DNA of 10,767 nt from Geosporobacter sp040797825. GTDB taxonomy: Bacteria; Bacillota; Clostridia; Peptostreptococcales; Thermotaleaceae. Position numbers and translations under genes: made by a program. The notes under the pieces were generated by a model. That model saw only the letters and a program-made list of their open reading frames with translations, made no database searches and was not told where the DNA came from. Positions 1 through 6,559 of this stretch are shown piece by piece (within the stretch, counting starts at the first letter, position 1; each line of letters begins with the position of its first letter). The DNA lies in NCBI GenBank assembly GCA_040797825.1, contig JBFNEZ010000135.1, positions 1 through 10,767 on the forward strand, given 5' to 3'.

Positions 1-6
1 ATAATT

Positions 7-61
7 CAAAAGTGACTTTTGACACCTTAATCTTGATAGGAAAGTTCTACTTTTCTATCAA
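7..61. repeat. Two hairpins at the left edge of the window
   Basis: Two perfect or near-perfect inverted repeats lie side by side. CAAAAG (7-12) pairs with CTTTTG (16-21) around a 3-base loop. TTGATAGGAAAG (33-44) pairs with CTTTTCTATCAA (50-61) around TTCTA, with a single G-T pair. Neither has a T-run directly after it on either strand, so neither is a convincing terminator. They continue into the hairpin series at 80-180 and may belong to the same element, or to the 3' region of a gene left of the window. Confidence 0.5.
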
Positions 62-66
62 ATTTA

Positions 67-96
67 AAAAAGGGGTTGTAGGGGATGAAATCCCCT
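67..96 (-). terminator. Probable terminator of the glutamate-synthase-like gene
   Basis: Reading the minus strand after the TAG at 148-146, the stem AGGGGAT/ATCCCCT is followed by ACAACCCC and then a run of six T. The AGGGG arm can alternatively pair with the CCCC just before the T-run, giving a hairpin directly followed by U residues. Either form could end transcription about 50-80 nt after the stop codon. The call is structural only. Confidence 0.5.
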
Positions 97-183
97 GCCG
101 CCTTCAGGAAGGTGCTCAGACAGCTTTGCTGTCGTCGAAGGAAACCTAGGGTTTCCTAGCGAAAGCGTCGGAGACGCTTTTTT
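80..183. repeat. Array of four to five consecutive short hairpins (REP-like palindromic element)
   Basis: Adjacent dyads, mostly perfect with 3-base loops: AGGGGAT/ATCCCCT (80-86/90-96), CCTT/AAGG (101-104/109-112), GACAGC/GCTGTC (119-124/128-133), AGGAAACC/GGTTTCCT (139-146/150-157) and AAAGCGTC/GACGCTTT (162-169/173-180). The last is followed by TTT, so it reads as a terminator on the plus strand. The right two dyads lie at or inside the 3' end of the minus-strand glutamate-synthase-like gene. Such density suggests a dispersed palindromic repeat or a structured 3' UTR rather than one terminator. I could not search for further copies. Confidence 0.6.
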
Positions 184-1636
184 CATCATTCTTTCTTTCC
201 AATTTTTTAATCTTTCTACGGTGGGGATTTGGCTGTAAGGATTTTTCTACTTTATCCTCATAGATAAAGGGTTCATAGGCCATAGGGACACCGCAGCCCT
301 TTCCAATTAGTTCACTTAAAGCAACGAGATCCTTCTTGTTCACTTCCCTAAGACTTTTTTTGCCTAGGGCCCGTATTCCTTTTTCAAGCTCCTGTTGACA
401 GGCTTTAAGATAGTTGGCCAAGGAGGTTGCCCCAGCTTCCAGATCAAATTCATCTTCGTGGGAGCCCCCATGCCAAACCAATTGGGTTACGGGCTCAAAG
501 GGGATCACCTTGAGAGCTTGGGTATGGGATACGGTAAAAAGAGCGGCATTGCCCACATAGCAGGCATCGGCACCAAGGGCACAGGCCTTGAGCATATCCC
601 CGGGAACTCGAATTTTTCCAGAGGCCAAAAAAGTGATTTGATCTTTGAAGTTGTGTTTATAAAGCCATTCTGCTGTTCGAGAGATGGCAAAGGGAGCAGG
701 AATTCCAAAATCATCCTGAAGGATGGGAACAGAGCCCTTGGTACCTGCTTCGCAGCTATCCACACAGATAAAATCCACACCACTGCTGCAGAGAATGTCC
801 AGATCTGCTTCCAGATATTTGCTGGCACCGATTTTTGCTCCAATGGGCAGACCATCAGTGATATGCTTTAGATTCTTGACCAGTTTGGCTACATCCCTAG
901 GATGGTTGATCTCCGGCTGTCTAGAATGGGCCACCAAATCATGACCAGGAGGATAACGAAAATATTTCCGCATCTCCGGGTCGATATTTTCCCCTTTGGT
1001 TCTGCTGCCGATACCGCCGATGGCTCCTTGACCAAATTGAATTTCTATGGCATCACTTTTACAGAGGGTTTCCTCGTCCTTGGCCCAATCTCCCCGATTG
1101 TATTGATGGATATAATATTTCGCAGCCTCCCTTTCTTCCGGGAGTATGGGGCCTTCTCCCGAGGTGGCAGCCGTCCCAACTTGGGCAGCTGCCTTAGCAA
1201 AGGCGATTTTTACATCCCGTGCCAAGGCCGTTCCATAGGCCATGGGTGCAATGATAATGGGAATGTCGATGGTAAAGGGCTTTTTAGATTTTTTCCCGAT
1301 GGTGACTTGGGTATCTACAGGCTCTTCAAATTCGATGGGCATGACATAGAGCTGTCCAATGCTTAGCATAAGATCATCTAAGCTGGGGAATTTTCTTGGA
1401 GAACCCAGGGGACGATCGATGGCTGCGCCACCGGCTGCCCGCAGCTCATTTTCTAAGGTTTCATTAAGACCGGTTTTAAGACTGGCCGTAAAAATCTCCC
1501 AGGCGTTTTCATCATAATTATCCGTCATCAAAACCTCTGTATAAGTAGTAACCATCCTTTTAAACATCCAGCGTGAAAGTGCACGAATAGGATGAAAAAA
1601 AGGAGAAAATGCTCTTTGCTTTGATTTTTCAGACAA
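146..1636 (-). CDS. FMN-binding glutamate-synthase-like protein (GltS domain-2 family)
   Basis: 496 aa, matching the central FMN domain of glutamate synthase (archaeal/short type), a cytoplasmic TIM-barrel that in the full enzyme forms L-glutamate from 2-oxoglutarate and ammonia. Visible signatures are PIIIAPMAYG (126-135), GTAATSGEGPILPEE (154-168), QFGQGAIGGIG (200-210), GAKIGAS (266-272), ILCSSGVDFICVDSCEAGT (281-299) and ALGADACYVGNAALF (353-367). After that last motif classical GltB has the cysteines of a 3Fe-4S cluster; here the segment reads TVSHTQALKVIPFEP and has no cysteines, so the cluster is probably absent and the reaction is uncertain. The start is TTG at 1636, chosen because AGGAGG (1645-1650 on the complement) is 8 nt upstream. 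The last 12 or so codons (KSVSDAFARKP) are read from the hairpin array, so the native C-terminus may have been altered. No amidotransferase or NADPH subunit lies nearby. Confidence 0.88.
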   Translation of the reverse strand: MSEKSKQRAFSPFFHPIRALSRWMFKRMVTTYTEVLMTDNYDENAWEIFTASLKTGLNETLENELRAAGGAAIDRPLGSPRKFPSLDDLMLSIGQLYVMPIEFEEPVDTQVTIGKKSKKPFTIDIPIIIAPMAYGTALARDVKIAFAKAAAQVGTAATSGEGPILPEEREAAKYYIHQYNRGDWAKDEETLCKSDAIEIQFGQGAIGGIGSRTKGENIDPEMRKYFRYPPGHDLVAHSRQPEINHPRDVAKLVKNLKHITDGLPIGAKIGASKYLEADLDILCSSGVDFICVDSCEAGTKGSVPILQDDFGIPAPFAISRTAEWLYKHNFKDQITFLASGKIRVPGDMLKACALGADACYVGNAALFTVSHTQALKVIPFEPVTQLVWHGGSHEDEFDLEAGATSLANYLKACQQELEKGIRALGKKSLREVNKKDLVALSELIGKGCGVPMAYEPFIYEDKVEKSLQPNPHRRKIKKLERKNDEKSVSDAFARKP

Positions 1637-1781
1637 AATAGAAACCTCCTTTTAAGTTGAAACATTCTACCTATTATTTTGCTTGAAAGCTTTTAAAATA
1701 TGTGAAGAATCCTGATAGTATGGCTAATACCAATGAAAATAGACAATAATCCAGATGGACTAAGAAAAGATAGGGTCGAAT

Positions 1782-1806
1782 AATGCAAATAGGAACTACT
1801 TGCATT
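1782..1806 (+). promoter_or_regulatory. Inverted repeat overlapping the znu promoter -35: candidate operator
   Basis: AATGCAA (1782-1788) and TTGCATT (1800-1806) are a perfect 7-bp dyad. Inside it TAG and CTA also pair, separated by GAA, giving a 25-bp nearly symmetric site. Its right arm contains the proposed -35 hexamer TTGCAT, the position expected for a repressor site. A Zur-type protein encoded further right is the natural candidate, but the sequence does not resemble the Bacillus Zur box as I know it, so the assignment is inference. Confidence 0.5.
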
Positions 1807-1828
1807 TAAAAATGGGTTATGGTATATT
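1800..1828 (+). promoter_or_regulatory. Putative sigma-A promoter of the znu operon
   Basis: TTGCAT (1800-1805), a 17-bp spacer and TATATT (1823-1828). Predicted transcription start is near 1835, leaving a leader of about 95-100 nt before znuA. The -35 matches TTGACA at 4 of 6 positions; the -10 matches TATAAT at 5 of 6. Confidence 0.55.
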
Positions 1829-1835
1829 TTAGCTA

Positions 1836-1890
1836 AAGAATCTAGGCACTTAGATTCTTCCCATTTTTAGGCAGCAGAAATTTTGCTGCC
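1836..1890 (+). promoter_or_regulatory. Two-hairpin structured leader upstream of znuA
   Basis: AAGAATCTA (1836-1844) pairs with TAGATTCTT (1851-1859) around a 6-base loop. It is followed by GGCAGCA/TGCTGCC (1870-1876/1884-1890) around a 7-base loop. The second hairpin is followed by AAATCTTTT, a poor U-run, so attenuation is possible but not shown. An outer inverted repeat AAAAATGGG/CCCATTTTT (1808-1816/1860-1868) encloses the first hairpin at DNA level but begins upstream of the predicted transcript start. I recognise no known riboswitch here. Confidence 0.4.
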
Positions 1891-1935
1891 AAATCTTTTG
1901 AAGGAGATTAAAAGTACATAGAAAGGGGTATGGAT

Positions 1936-2928
1936 ATGAAAAGCAAAATGAGGAAATGGATGGTCTCAGGGATTATATTGACCATGATTTTTGCTGTAGG
2001 CTGCACAAAGGAAAATACACCTTCTTCTCAAGGAGAACCAGAGGAGGAAAAGTTAAAGGTATATGCCAGTTTTTATCCTATGTATGATTTTGCAGCCAAT
2101 ATCGGAGGAGAACAGGCAGAAATACAATTGATGGTGCCTCCAGGAGTGGAAGCCCATGATTGGGAACCTACAGCAAAATTGATGGCAGAAATGGAAAAGG
2201 CCGATATATTTATTTATAATGGATTAGAAATGGAGCCTTGGGTAGAAAAACTTCTCGCAGCCATTAGCAATGATAAGCTGGTAGTCGTAGAAGCTTCCTC
2301 TGGAATCGCCCCCTTGAAGGCAGAAGAACATGAAGAGGATCATGATCACGAGGATGATGAAGATCATGAACATGAGGATGAAGATGAAGACCATCATCAT
2401 GGAGAAAATGATCCCCATGTATGGCTCAGTCCTATCCATGCCATGAAGCAGGCTGAAAATATTAAAAATGCATTTGTTCAAGCGGATAGTGCCAATCAAG
2501 ACTATTATGAGGAAAACTATCAAGACTTTGCTGAAAAGTTGAGGGCACTAGATGAAAAATTTATGGAGGAATTGGGGAATCTAAAGCGAAATGAAATAGT
2601 AACAGCCCATGCAGCCTTTGGCTATTTGGCAGATCGCTATGGATTAGAGCAAGTGGCCATTCGGGGCCTTTCTCCTCAAGAGGAACCCAGTGCCGCAAGG
2701 ATGGCAGAAATTACTAAATTTGCAAGGGAACATGATGTGAAGTATATCTTCTTTGAAACCTTAACGAGCCCTAAGCTGGCAGAGGTTCTGGCTCGGGAGG
2801 TTGGCGCCCAAACGGCAGTGCTCAATCCTATTGAAGGTTTAAGTCAGGAAGAATTAAGTGCGGGTAAAAACTATATCACCATCATGGAGGATAATTTAAC
2901 AGCCCTAAAAAAAGCATTGGGAGAATAG
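1936..2928 (+). CDS. znuA: Zinc ABC transporter substrate-binding lipoprotein (ZnuA/AdcA-like)
   Basis: Extracellular metal-binding lipoprotein of cluster A-I (PF01297). An in-frame ATG at 1930 would give 332 aa, but AAAGGGG ends 1 nt before it. The ATG at 1936 has proper spacing, so I chose it (330 aa). Numbering from 1930, there is a Lys/Arg N-terminus, a hydrophobic core and the lipobox AVGC with Cys25. Metal ligands expected for the family are His76 (in EAHDWEP), His163 (in DPHVWLSP) and His227 (in TAHAAFGY), with Glu276 (FFETL) as a possible fourth. A flexible acidic His-rich insert (about 134-157, ending in HHH) just before His163 is typical of zinc rather than manganese binding members and is thought to gather Zn2+. 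First gene of the operon; its stop is 2 nt before the ATPase start. Confidence 0.92.
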   Translation: MKSKMRKWMVSGIILTMIFAVGCTKENTPSSQGEPEEEKLKVYASFYPMYDFAANIGGEQAEIQLMVPPGVEAHDWEPTAKLMAEMEKADIFIYNGLEMEPWVEKLLAAISNDKLVVVEASSGIAPLKAEEHEEDHDHEDDEDHEHEDEDEDHHHGENDPHVWLSPIHAMKQAENIKNAFVQADSANQDYYEENYQDFAEKLRALDEKFMEELGNLKRNEIVTAHAAFGYLADRYGLEQVAIRGLSPQEEPSAARMAEITKFAREHDVKYIFFETLTSPKLAEVLAREVGAQTAVLNPIEGLSQEELSAGKNYITIMEDNLTALKKALGE

Positions 2929-2930
2929 AC

Positions 2931-3686
2931 ATGGAGAAAGTAATTCAATTAATGGATATAACCTTTGGGTATGATGAAAATCCAGTATTAGAGAACGTGA
3001 ATCTGGATGTTTTTGAAGGAGATTATATAGGGATTGTGGGACCCAATGGCTCTGCAAAAAGCACCCTTTTAAAGCTGATGCTAAATATTTTAAAGCCCCA
3101 GAGAGGGACTATACGGCTCCTGGGACAGGAGCAGAACCGCTTTAAGGACTGGGGGAAAATTGGCTATGTACCTCAGAAGGCTACGTCCTTTAACAGCAGC
3201 TTTCCTGCTACGGTAGAGGAAGTAGTGGGTGCCAATCTATATCCTCTGCTAGGGCTTTTCAGAACTATCAAGAAAGAGCATAAAGAGAAAATTTACCAAG
3301 CCTTAAAGGTAGTTGGAATGGAGCAATATGGAAAAAGGCTTATTGGCAATCTTTCAGGAGGACAGCAGCAGAAAGTCTTTATTGCTAGAACGCTTGTCAG
3401 TTCTCCCAAGGTCGTTTTGCTAGATGAACCTACTGTGGGCATTGATCTGAAATCTCAGGGAGAGTTTTATCAATTGCTGGAGAAGTTAAATAAAGAGATG
3501 AATATAACGATTATAATGGTATCCCATGATGTAGGGGTTATCACAGAAAAGGTAAATCGAGTGGCATGTATGGGTGATAAACGGTTGATCACCCATCACA
3601 GCTGCTGCAATATTCCCTTTAGTGAAGTGCTAACTCAATTTTATGGGGATAAGATGCAGTTAATGGTGCATAAACACAATCACTGA
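2931..3686 (+). CDS. znuC: Zinc ABC transporter ATP-binding protein
   Basis: 251-aa cytoplasmic ATPase that powers the importer. Walker A GPNGSAKST (37-45, Lys43), Q-loop Gln82, ABC signature LSGGQ (141-145), Walker B VVLLDEP (161-167) and H-loop His199 (in MVSHD) are all present in order. The glycine normally just before the Walker A lysine is Ala42; I recall this exchange from other Gram-positive zinc-type ATPases, so it probably does not inactivate the protein. The C-terminal part carries THHSCC (221-226) and ends VHKHNH, so metal sensing by the ATPase is conceivable. The Shine-Dalgarno GGGAG lies in the last codons of znuA, indicating translational coupling. Confidence 0.92.
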   Translation: MEKVIQLMDITFGYDENPVLENVNLDVFEGDYIGIVGPNGSAKSTLLKLMLNILKPQRGTIRLLGQEQNRFKDWGKIGYVPQKATSFNSSFPATVEEVVGANLYPLLGLFRTIKKEHKEKIYQALKVVGMEQYGKRLIGNLSGGQQQKVFIARTLVSSPKVVLLDEPTVGIDLKSQGEFYQLLEKLNKEMNITIIMVSHDVGVITEKVNRVACMGDKRLITHHSCCNIPFSEVLTQFYGDKMQLMVHKHNH

Positions 3687-3703
3687 TCTAAAGGAGCTAT
3701 ACT

Positions 3704-4537
3704 ATGCTGGAAATATTACAATACGGCTTTATGCAAAGAGCGCTGCTGGCAGGCAGCATTGTTGGTATTCTTTGTCCCTTAATTGGGATTTTTATCGTAT
3801 TAAGAAGAATGTCTCTAATAGGAGATAGTCTTTCCCATGTGGCCTTGGCGGGAATAGCTGCAGGGATATTGACAGGGATTTATCCCTTGGGTATGGCTTT
3901 AGCCACCTCTGTGGTGGCTGCTTTGGCCATTGAAAAGCTCCGTAAGGCCTACGAGCAATATGCAGAGCTGGCCATTGCCATTATTTTATCGGCAGGAATT
4001 GGGATTGCAGTGGTATTGATTAGCTTGGCAAAATCTATCAATGTGGATTTGTTTGGGTATCTTTTCGGAAGCATTACCACCGTATTGCCAGAAGACATTA
4101 AAATAATAGCAGTTCTTGGAATTGTAATTATTTTGTCTGTTAAGCTATTGTATAAGGAGCTGTTTTTTATCGCCTTTGATGAAGAGGCAGCCAATCTGGC
4201 TGGGATTCCAGTACAAAAAATTAATGTCTTTTTTATTGTGATGATTGCTACGACCATCACCCTAGCCATGAGAATTGTAGGCATCCTTTTGGTATCTTCT
4301 CTCATGGTTATTCCAGTGGCTGCAAGTTTGCAGATAGCACGGAGTTTTAGAGAAGCTACTTTTCTGTCACTGATCTTTGCAGAAATTGCCGTAATTTCAG
4401 GTATCCTTCTCTCTTATCATTTTGAATTGGCTTCTGGAGGTACTATCGTCCTTATCTCTGTATTGATTCTTATGGTCGTTCTTGTGCTAAAAAACATGAG
4501 TAGAAAAATAAGAATGAAAAAGAGCTTCGCTAAATAA
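3704..4537 (+). CDS. znuB: Zinc ABC transporter membrane permease
   Basis: 277 aa, almost entirely hydrophobic, with about eight membrane segments, as usual for the ABC-3 permease family (PF00950). Family marks are LIGDSLSHVALAGIAAG (38-54), DLFGYLFGSI (115-124), the cytoplasmic loop FDEEAANLAGIPV that contacts the ATPase, and LLVSSLMVIPVAASLQIA. It forms the membrane channel used by ZnuA and ZnuC. Start ATG with AAGGAG at 3691-3696. Third gene of the operon, 17 nt after znuC. The lysine/arginine-rich tail is probably cytoplasmic. Manganese or iron specificity cannot be excluded from this subunit alone; the His-rich ZnuA favours zinc. Confidence 0.92.
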   Translation: MLEILQYGFMQRALLAGSIVGILCPLIGIFIVLRRMSLIGDSLSHVALAGIAAGILTGIYPLGMALATSVVAALAIEKLRKAYEQYAELAIAIILSAGIGIAVVLISLAKSINVDLFGYLFGSITTVLPEDIKIIAVLGIVIILSVKLLYKELFFIAFDEEAANLAGIPVQKINVFFIVMIATTITLAMRIVGILLVSSLMVIPVAASLQIARSFREATFLSLIFAEIAVISGILLSYHFELASGGTIVLISVLILMVVLVLKNMSRKIRMKKSFAK

Positions 4538-4559
4538 TAATCAAAGATAGATAAAAAGC

Positions 4560-4568
4560 TGTTATAAT
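4560..4568 (+). promoter_or_regulatory. Possible internal extended -10 promoter before the permease gene
   Basis: TG-T-TATAAT (4560-4568) is a perfect -10 hexamer with the extended TGn motif, about 50 nt upstream of the permease start and after znuB ends. No good -35 is visible at 17 bp (ATCAAA). It could allow the last two genes to be made separately from the importer. Confidence 0.4.
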
Positions 4569-4618
4569 ACTATTAAAAAAGCATGTAGTGATTTCCAGAA
4601 GAGAGAAGGTGTAGGGAG

Positions 4619-5632
4619 ATGTTACAGAACAGTATCTTGGAAGGTTTTTCGACCATATTTTTAAGTATCATCCTAGAGGCCATTCCCTTTGTGATGATCG
4701 GGGCCTTTGTATCCTCGCTGATACAAATCTTTGTGTCAGAAGAAACCATAACCAGGATTATTCCTAAAAATAGATTTTTAGGGCTTATCGCCGCAGCTTT
4801 AATGGGGTTCATTTTTCCAGTATGTGAATGCGCCATTGTGCCTATTATGCGAAGGCTGATAAAGAAGGGAGTTCCCCTGCATATTGCTATCGCTTTTATG
4901 GTAGCCGTGCCTATTGTAAATCCAGTGGTATTGACATCTACCTATTATGCTTTCTCAGGACAGCTCCATATGGTACTGCTGCGGGGATGGCTGGGCTTTA
5001 TGAGTGCCATCTTTATCGGCCATGTGATAGGGCTTTGGGAGGGGAAGAACAATCCCATGAAGGAGCAGCCATCCATGGTATACAGTGGTTGTGGCTGCGG
5101 TCATGAAGAACATCATCATGATCATAGCTGCTGTGGACATCATGGAGAAGAAGGAATTATAGATTTAATGGATGATGCAGTGGTCCACCACCATGTCCAT
5201 AGCCATGGAAAGAAAAAGGGCCTATTGGGAAAAATAGTAGAGATGATGGAGCATACAAGCTTGGAACTCTATGATGTAGGAAAATATTTAATCATGGGTG
5301 CCTTCATATCTTCTCTTATGCAGACCTTTGTGGAACGGAATTATCTGGTGTCTATCGGACAGGGTCAATTTAGCTCTATTGCAGTAATGCTGGTGTTAGC
5401 CTTTATATTGTCCCTATGCTCCGAAGCCGATGCCTTTATTGCTCGAACCTTTTTAGGACAGTTTACTACCGGATCAATACTAGGATTTTTGATTTTTGGG
5501 CCTATGAGTGATATTAAAAACACCATGATGCTGTTGGGAACCTTTAAAAAGGGATTTGTGATTAGACTGACCATACTCATGTTCAGTGTATGCTTTGCTC
5601 TGGCCATGGTCATTAACTTTGCGGGTCTATAG
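4619..5632 (+). CDS. YraQ/DUF318-family permease with His/Cys-rich loop (YcgR-like)
   Basis: 337-aa integral membrane protein of the predicted permease family PF03773. Two homologous halves are visible: GAFVSSLIQIFV (28-39) against GAFISSLMQTFV (228-239), and the motif PVCECAIVP (67-75) against SLCSEADAF (265-273), each inside a membrane segment. Between the halves is a soluble loop (157-196) packed with Cys and His (GCGCG, HHHDH, SCCGHH, VVHHHVHSH), a likely metal-binding site. C-terminal FGPMSDIKNT is typical of the family. The transported substrate is unknown. AGAAGG at 4603-4608 serves as Shine-Dalgarno, with AGGGAG abutting the ATG. The stop overlaps the Shine-Dalgarno of the next gene. 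Placement after znuACB and the His-rich loop point to a role in metal homeostasis. Confidence 0.85.
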   Translation: MLQNSILEGFSTIFLSIILEAIPFVMIGAFVSSLIQIFVSEETITRIIPKNRFLGLIAAALMGFIFPVCECAIVPIMRRLIKKGVPLHIAIAFMVAVPIVNPVVLTSTYYAFSGQLHMVLLRGWLGFMSAIFIGHVIGLWEGKNNPMKEQPSMVYSGCGCGHEEHHHDHSCCGHHGEEGIIDLMDDAVVHHHVHSHGKKKGLLGKIVEMMEHTSLELYDVGKYLIMGAFISSLMQTFVERNYLVSIGQGQFSSIAVMLVLAFILSLCSEADAFIARTFLGQFTTGSILGFLIFGPMSDIKNTMMLLGTFKKGFVIRLTILMFSVCFALAMVINFAGL

Positions 5633-5644
5633 GGAGGTAGGGGA

Positions 5645-6397
5645 ATGAGAGGACGAAATATAAACGAGTGGATTTGGTTTGTAATTTTGCTGGGATTTTC
5701 TTACTATATTTATGATTTGATTGTTACGGATAAAATCATCATATTTATTCATCCCAAGATGATCCAGTATGTGTATTTTTCTCTGGGTGTATTCATACTC
5801 CTGTCTTTTTTTCAGTTCAAACGACTTTTTAGAAAAAGCAAGGGAGCTCCTCTTAAAATTGGATATATTGTTTTTTTAATTCCCTTGGTATTGGGATTTG
5901 GTGTCAATCCCCAGGGAATAAGCTCCAATGTGGCGGCCAAGAAAGGTGTGACCATGAATCAGAGTACAGGAGCCATCTCCATCCAAGGGGGTCAGACCGA
6001 TATACCTGACTTTATTCAGGAGGGGATGGTGGTTTTTGATGATGCAAACTTTTATTATGCCCTCTATGATATGATGGAAAATATAGAGCACTATAAGGGA
6101 AACAAAGTGATGATATCAGGCTTTGTTTTTAAAGAAGATGACTTTCCCCCCGATCAGTTTGTGGTAGCTAGAATGCTGTTAAGCTGTTGCGCCGCCGATG
6201 CCCAGGTGGTGGGGTTGTTGAGCAGCTGGGAGGGTGCAAATACCCTGGAAAAGGATCAATGGGTGAGGGTGATGGGAACCATAGATGTTACTAATTTTTA
6301 TGATAAATACCTGGGGCAGGACCATGAGGTGCCTGTGATTCATGTAGAATCTGTAGAGCCTATTGAAAAGCCAGCTGCCCAATATATCTATCCATAA
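5645..6397 (+). CDS. TIGR03943-family membrane protein, partner of the DUF318 permease (YcgQ-like)
   Basis: 250 aa. Hydrophobic segments lie at about 10-28, 38-57 and 72-88, followed by a C-terminal domain of about 160 residues probably outside the membrane. The signature MLLSCCAADAQVVGLL (177-192) with adjacent Cys181 and Cys182 is characteristic of this family, which is usually encoded beside a PF03773 permease and proposed to be its partner subunit. The C-terminal WVRVMGTIDV and VPVIHVESVEPI strands resemble an OB-like beta domain. GGGAGG at 5632-5637 overlaps the end of the preceding gene, indicating coupled translation. It is the last gene of the operon and is followed 7 nt later by a strong hairpin. 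Biochemical function is not known; metal binding by the Cys pair is inference. Confidence 0.82.
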   Translation: MRGRNINEWIWFVILLGFSYYIYDLIVTDKIIIFIHPKMIQYVYFSLGVFILLSFFQFKRLFRKSKGAPLKIGYIVFLIPLVLGFGVNPQGISSNVAAKKGVTMNQSTGAISIQGGQTDIPDFIQEGMVVFDDANFYYALYDMMENIEHYKGNKVMISGFVFKEDDFPPDQFVVARMLLSCCAADAQVVGLLSSWEGANTLEKDQWVRVMGTIDVTNFYDKYLGQDHEVPVIHVESVEPIEKPAAQYIYP

Positions 6398-6404
6398 ATC
6401 ATTG

Positions 6405-6434
6405 AAGGGATTGCCCCGTGGGCAATCCCTTTAT
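6405..6434 (+). terminator. Intrinsic terminator of the znu operon
   Basis: Perfect 12-bp stem AAGGGATTGCCC (6405-6416) with GGGCAATCCCTT (6420-6431), a CGT loop, then TAT. It begins 7 nt after the last stop codon. The U-run is short (TTTAT) but the stem is strong and GC-rich at its core. Confidence 0.82.
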
Positions 6435-6529
6435 CGTGTATAAGAATGGAATAGCGGGGGCAGCAGGATCTGATGCTCCTAAGATTTAGAAACACGGGTA
6501 TATCCACCCTTTTAAGATTTTCTGTAGGG

Positions 6530-6546
6530 GTTGCACACTGTGCAAC
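6530..6546 (-). terminator. Perfect palindrome downstream of the acetyltransferase gene, possible weak terminator
   Basis: GTTGCACA and TGTGCAAC flank a single C (6530-6546), 14 nt beyond the stop codon of the minus-strand acetyltransferase. On the minus strand it is followed by CCCCTACAG, not by a T-run, so it is at best a weak terminator, a 3'-end protecting hairpin or a protein binding site. Positions 6435-6529 show no other feature. Confidence 0.3.
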
Positions 6547-6559
6547 ACGCTTTCCCGCA

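Noticed and set aside
60..185. CRISPR array
   Set aside because: The palindromes differ from each other in sequence and no direct repeats with unique spacers occur.
395..871. Plus-strand open frame of 158 codons (and others at 723-944 and 902-1366)
   Set aside because: Opposite strand of the clear glutamate-synthase-like gene, with no ribosome site and no recognisable domain.
1930..1935. znuA start at the first ATG (1930)
   Set aside because: The Shine-Dalgarno ends 1 nt before it; the ATG at 1936 has normal spacing. The two differ by two residues.
2224..2523. Minus-strand open frame rich in Met, Ile and Phe
   Set aside because: Antisense image of the His/Asp-rich coding stretch of znuA; hydrophobicity is a codon artefact.
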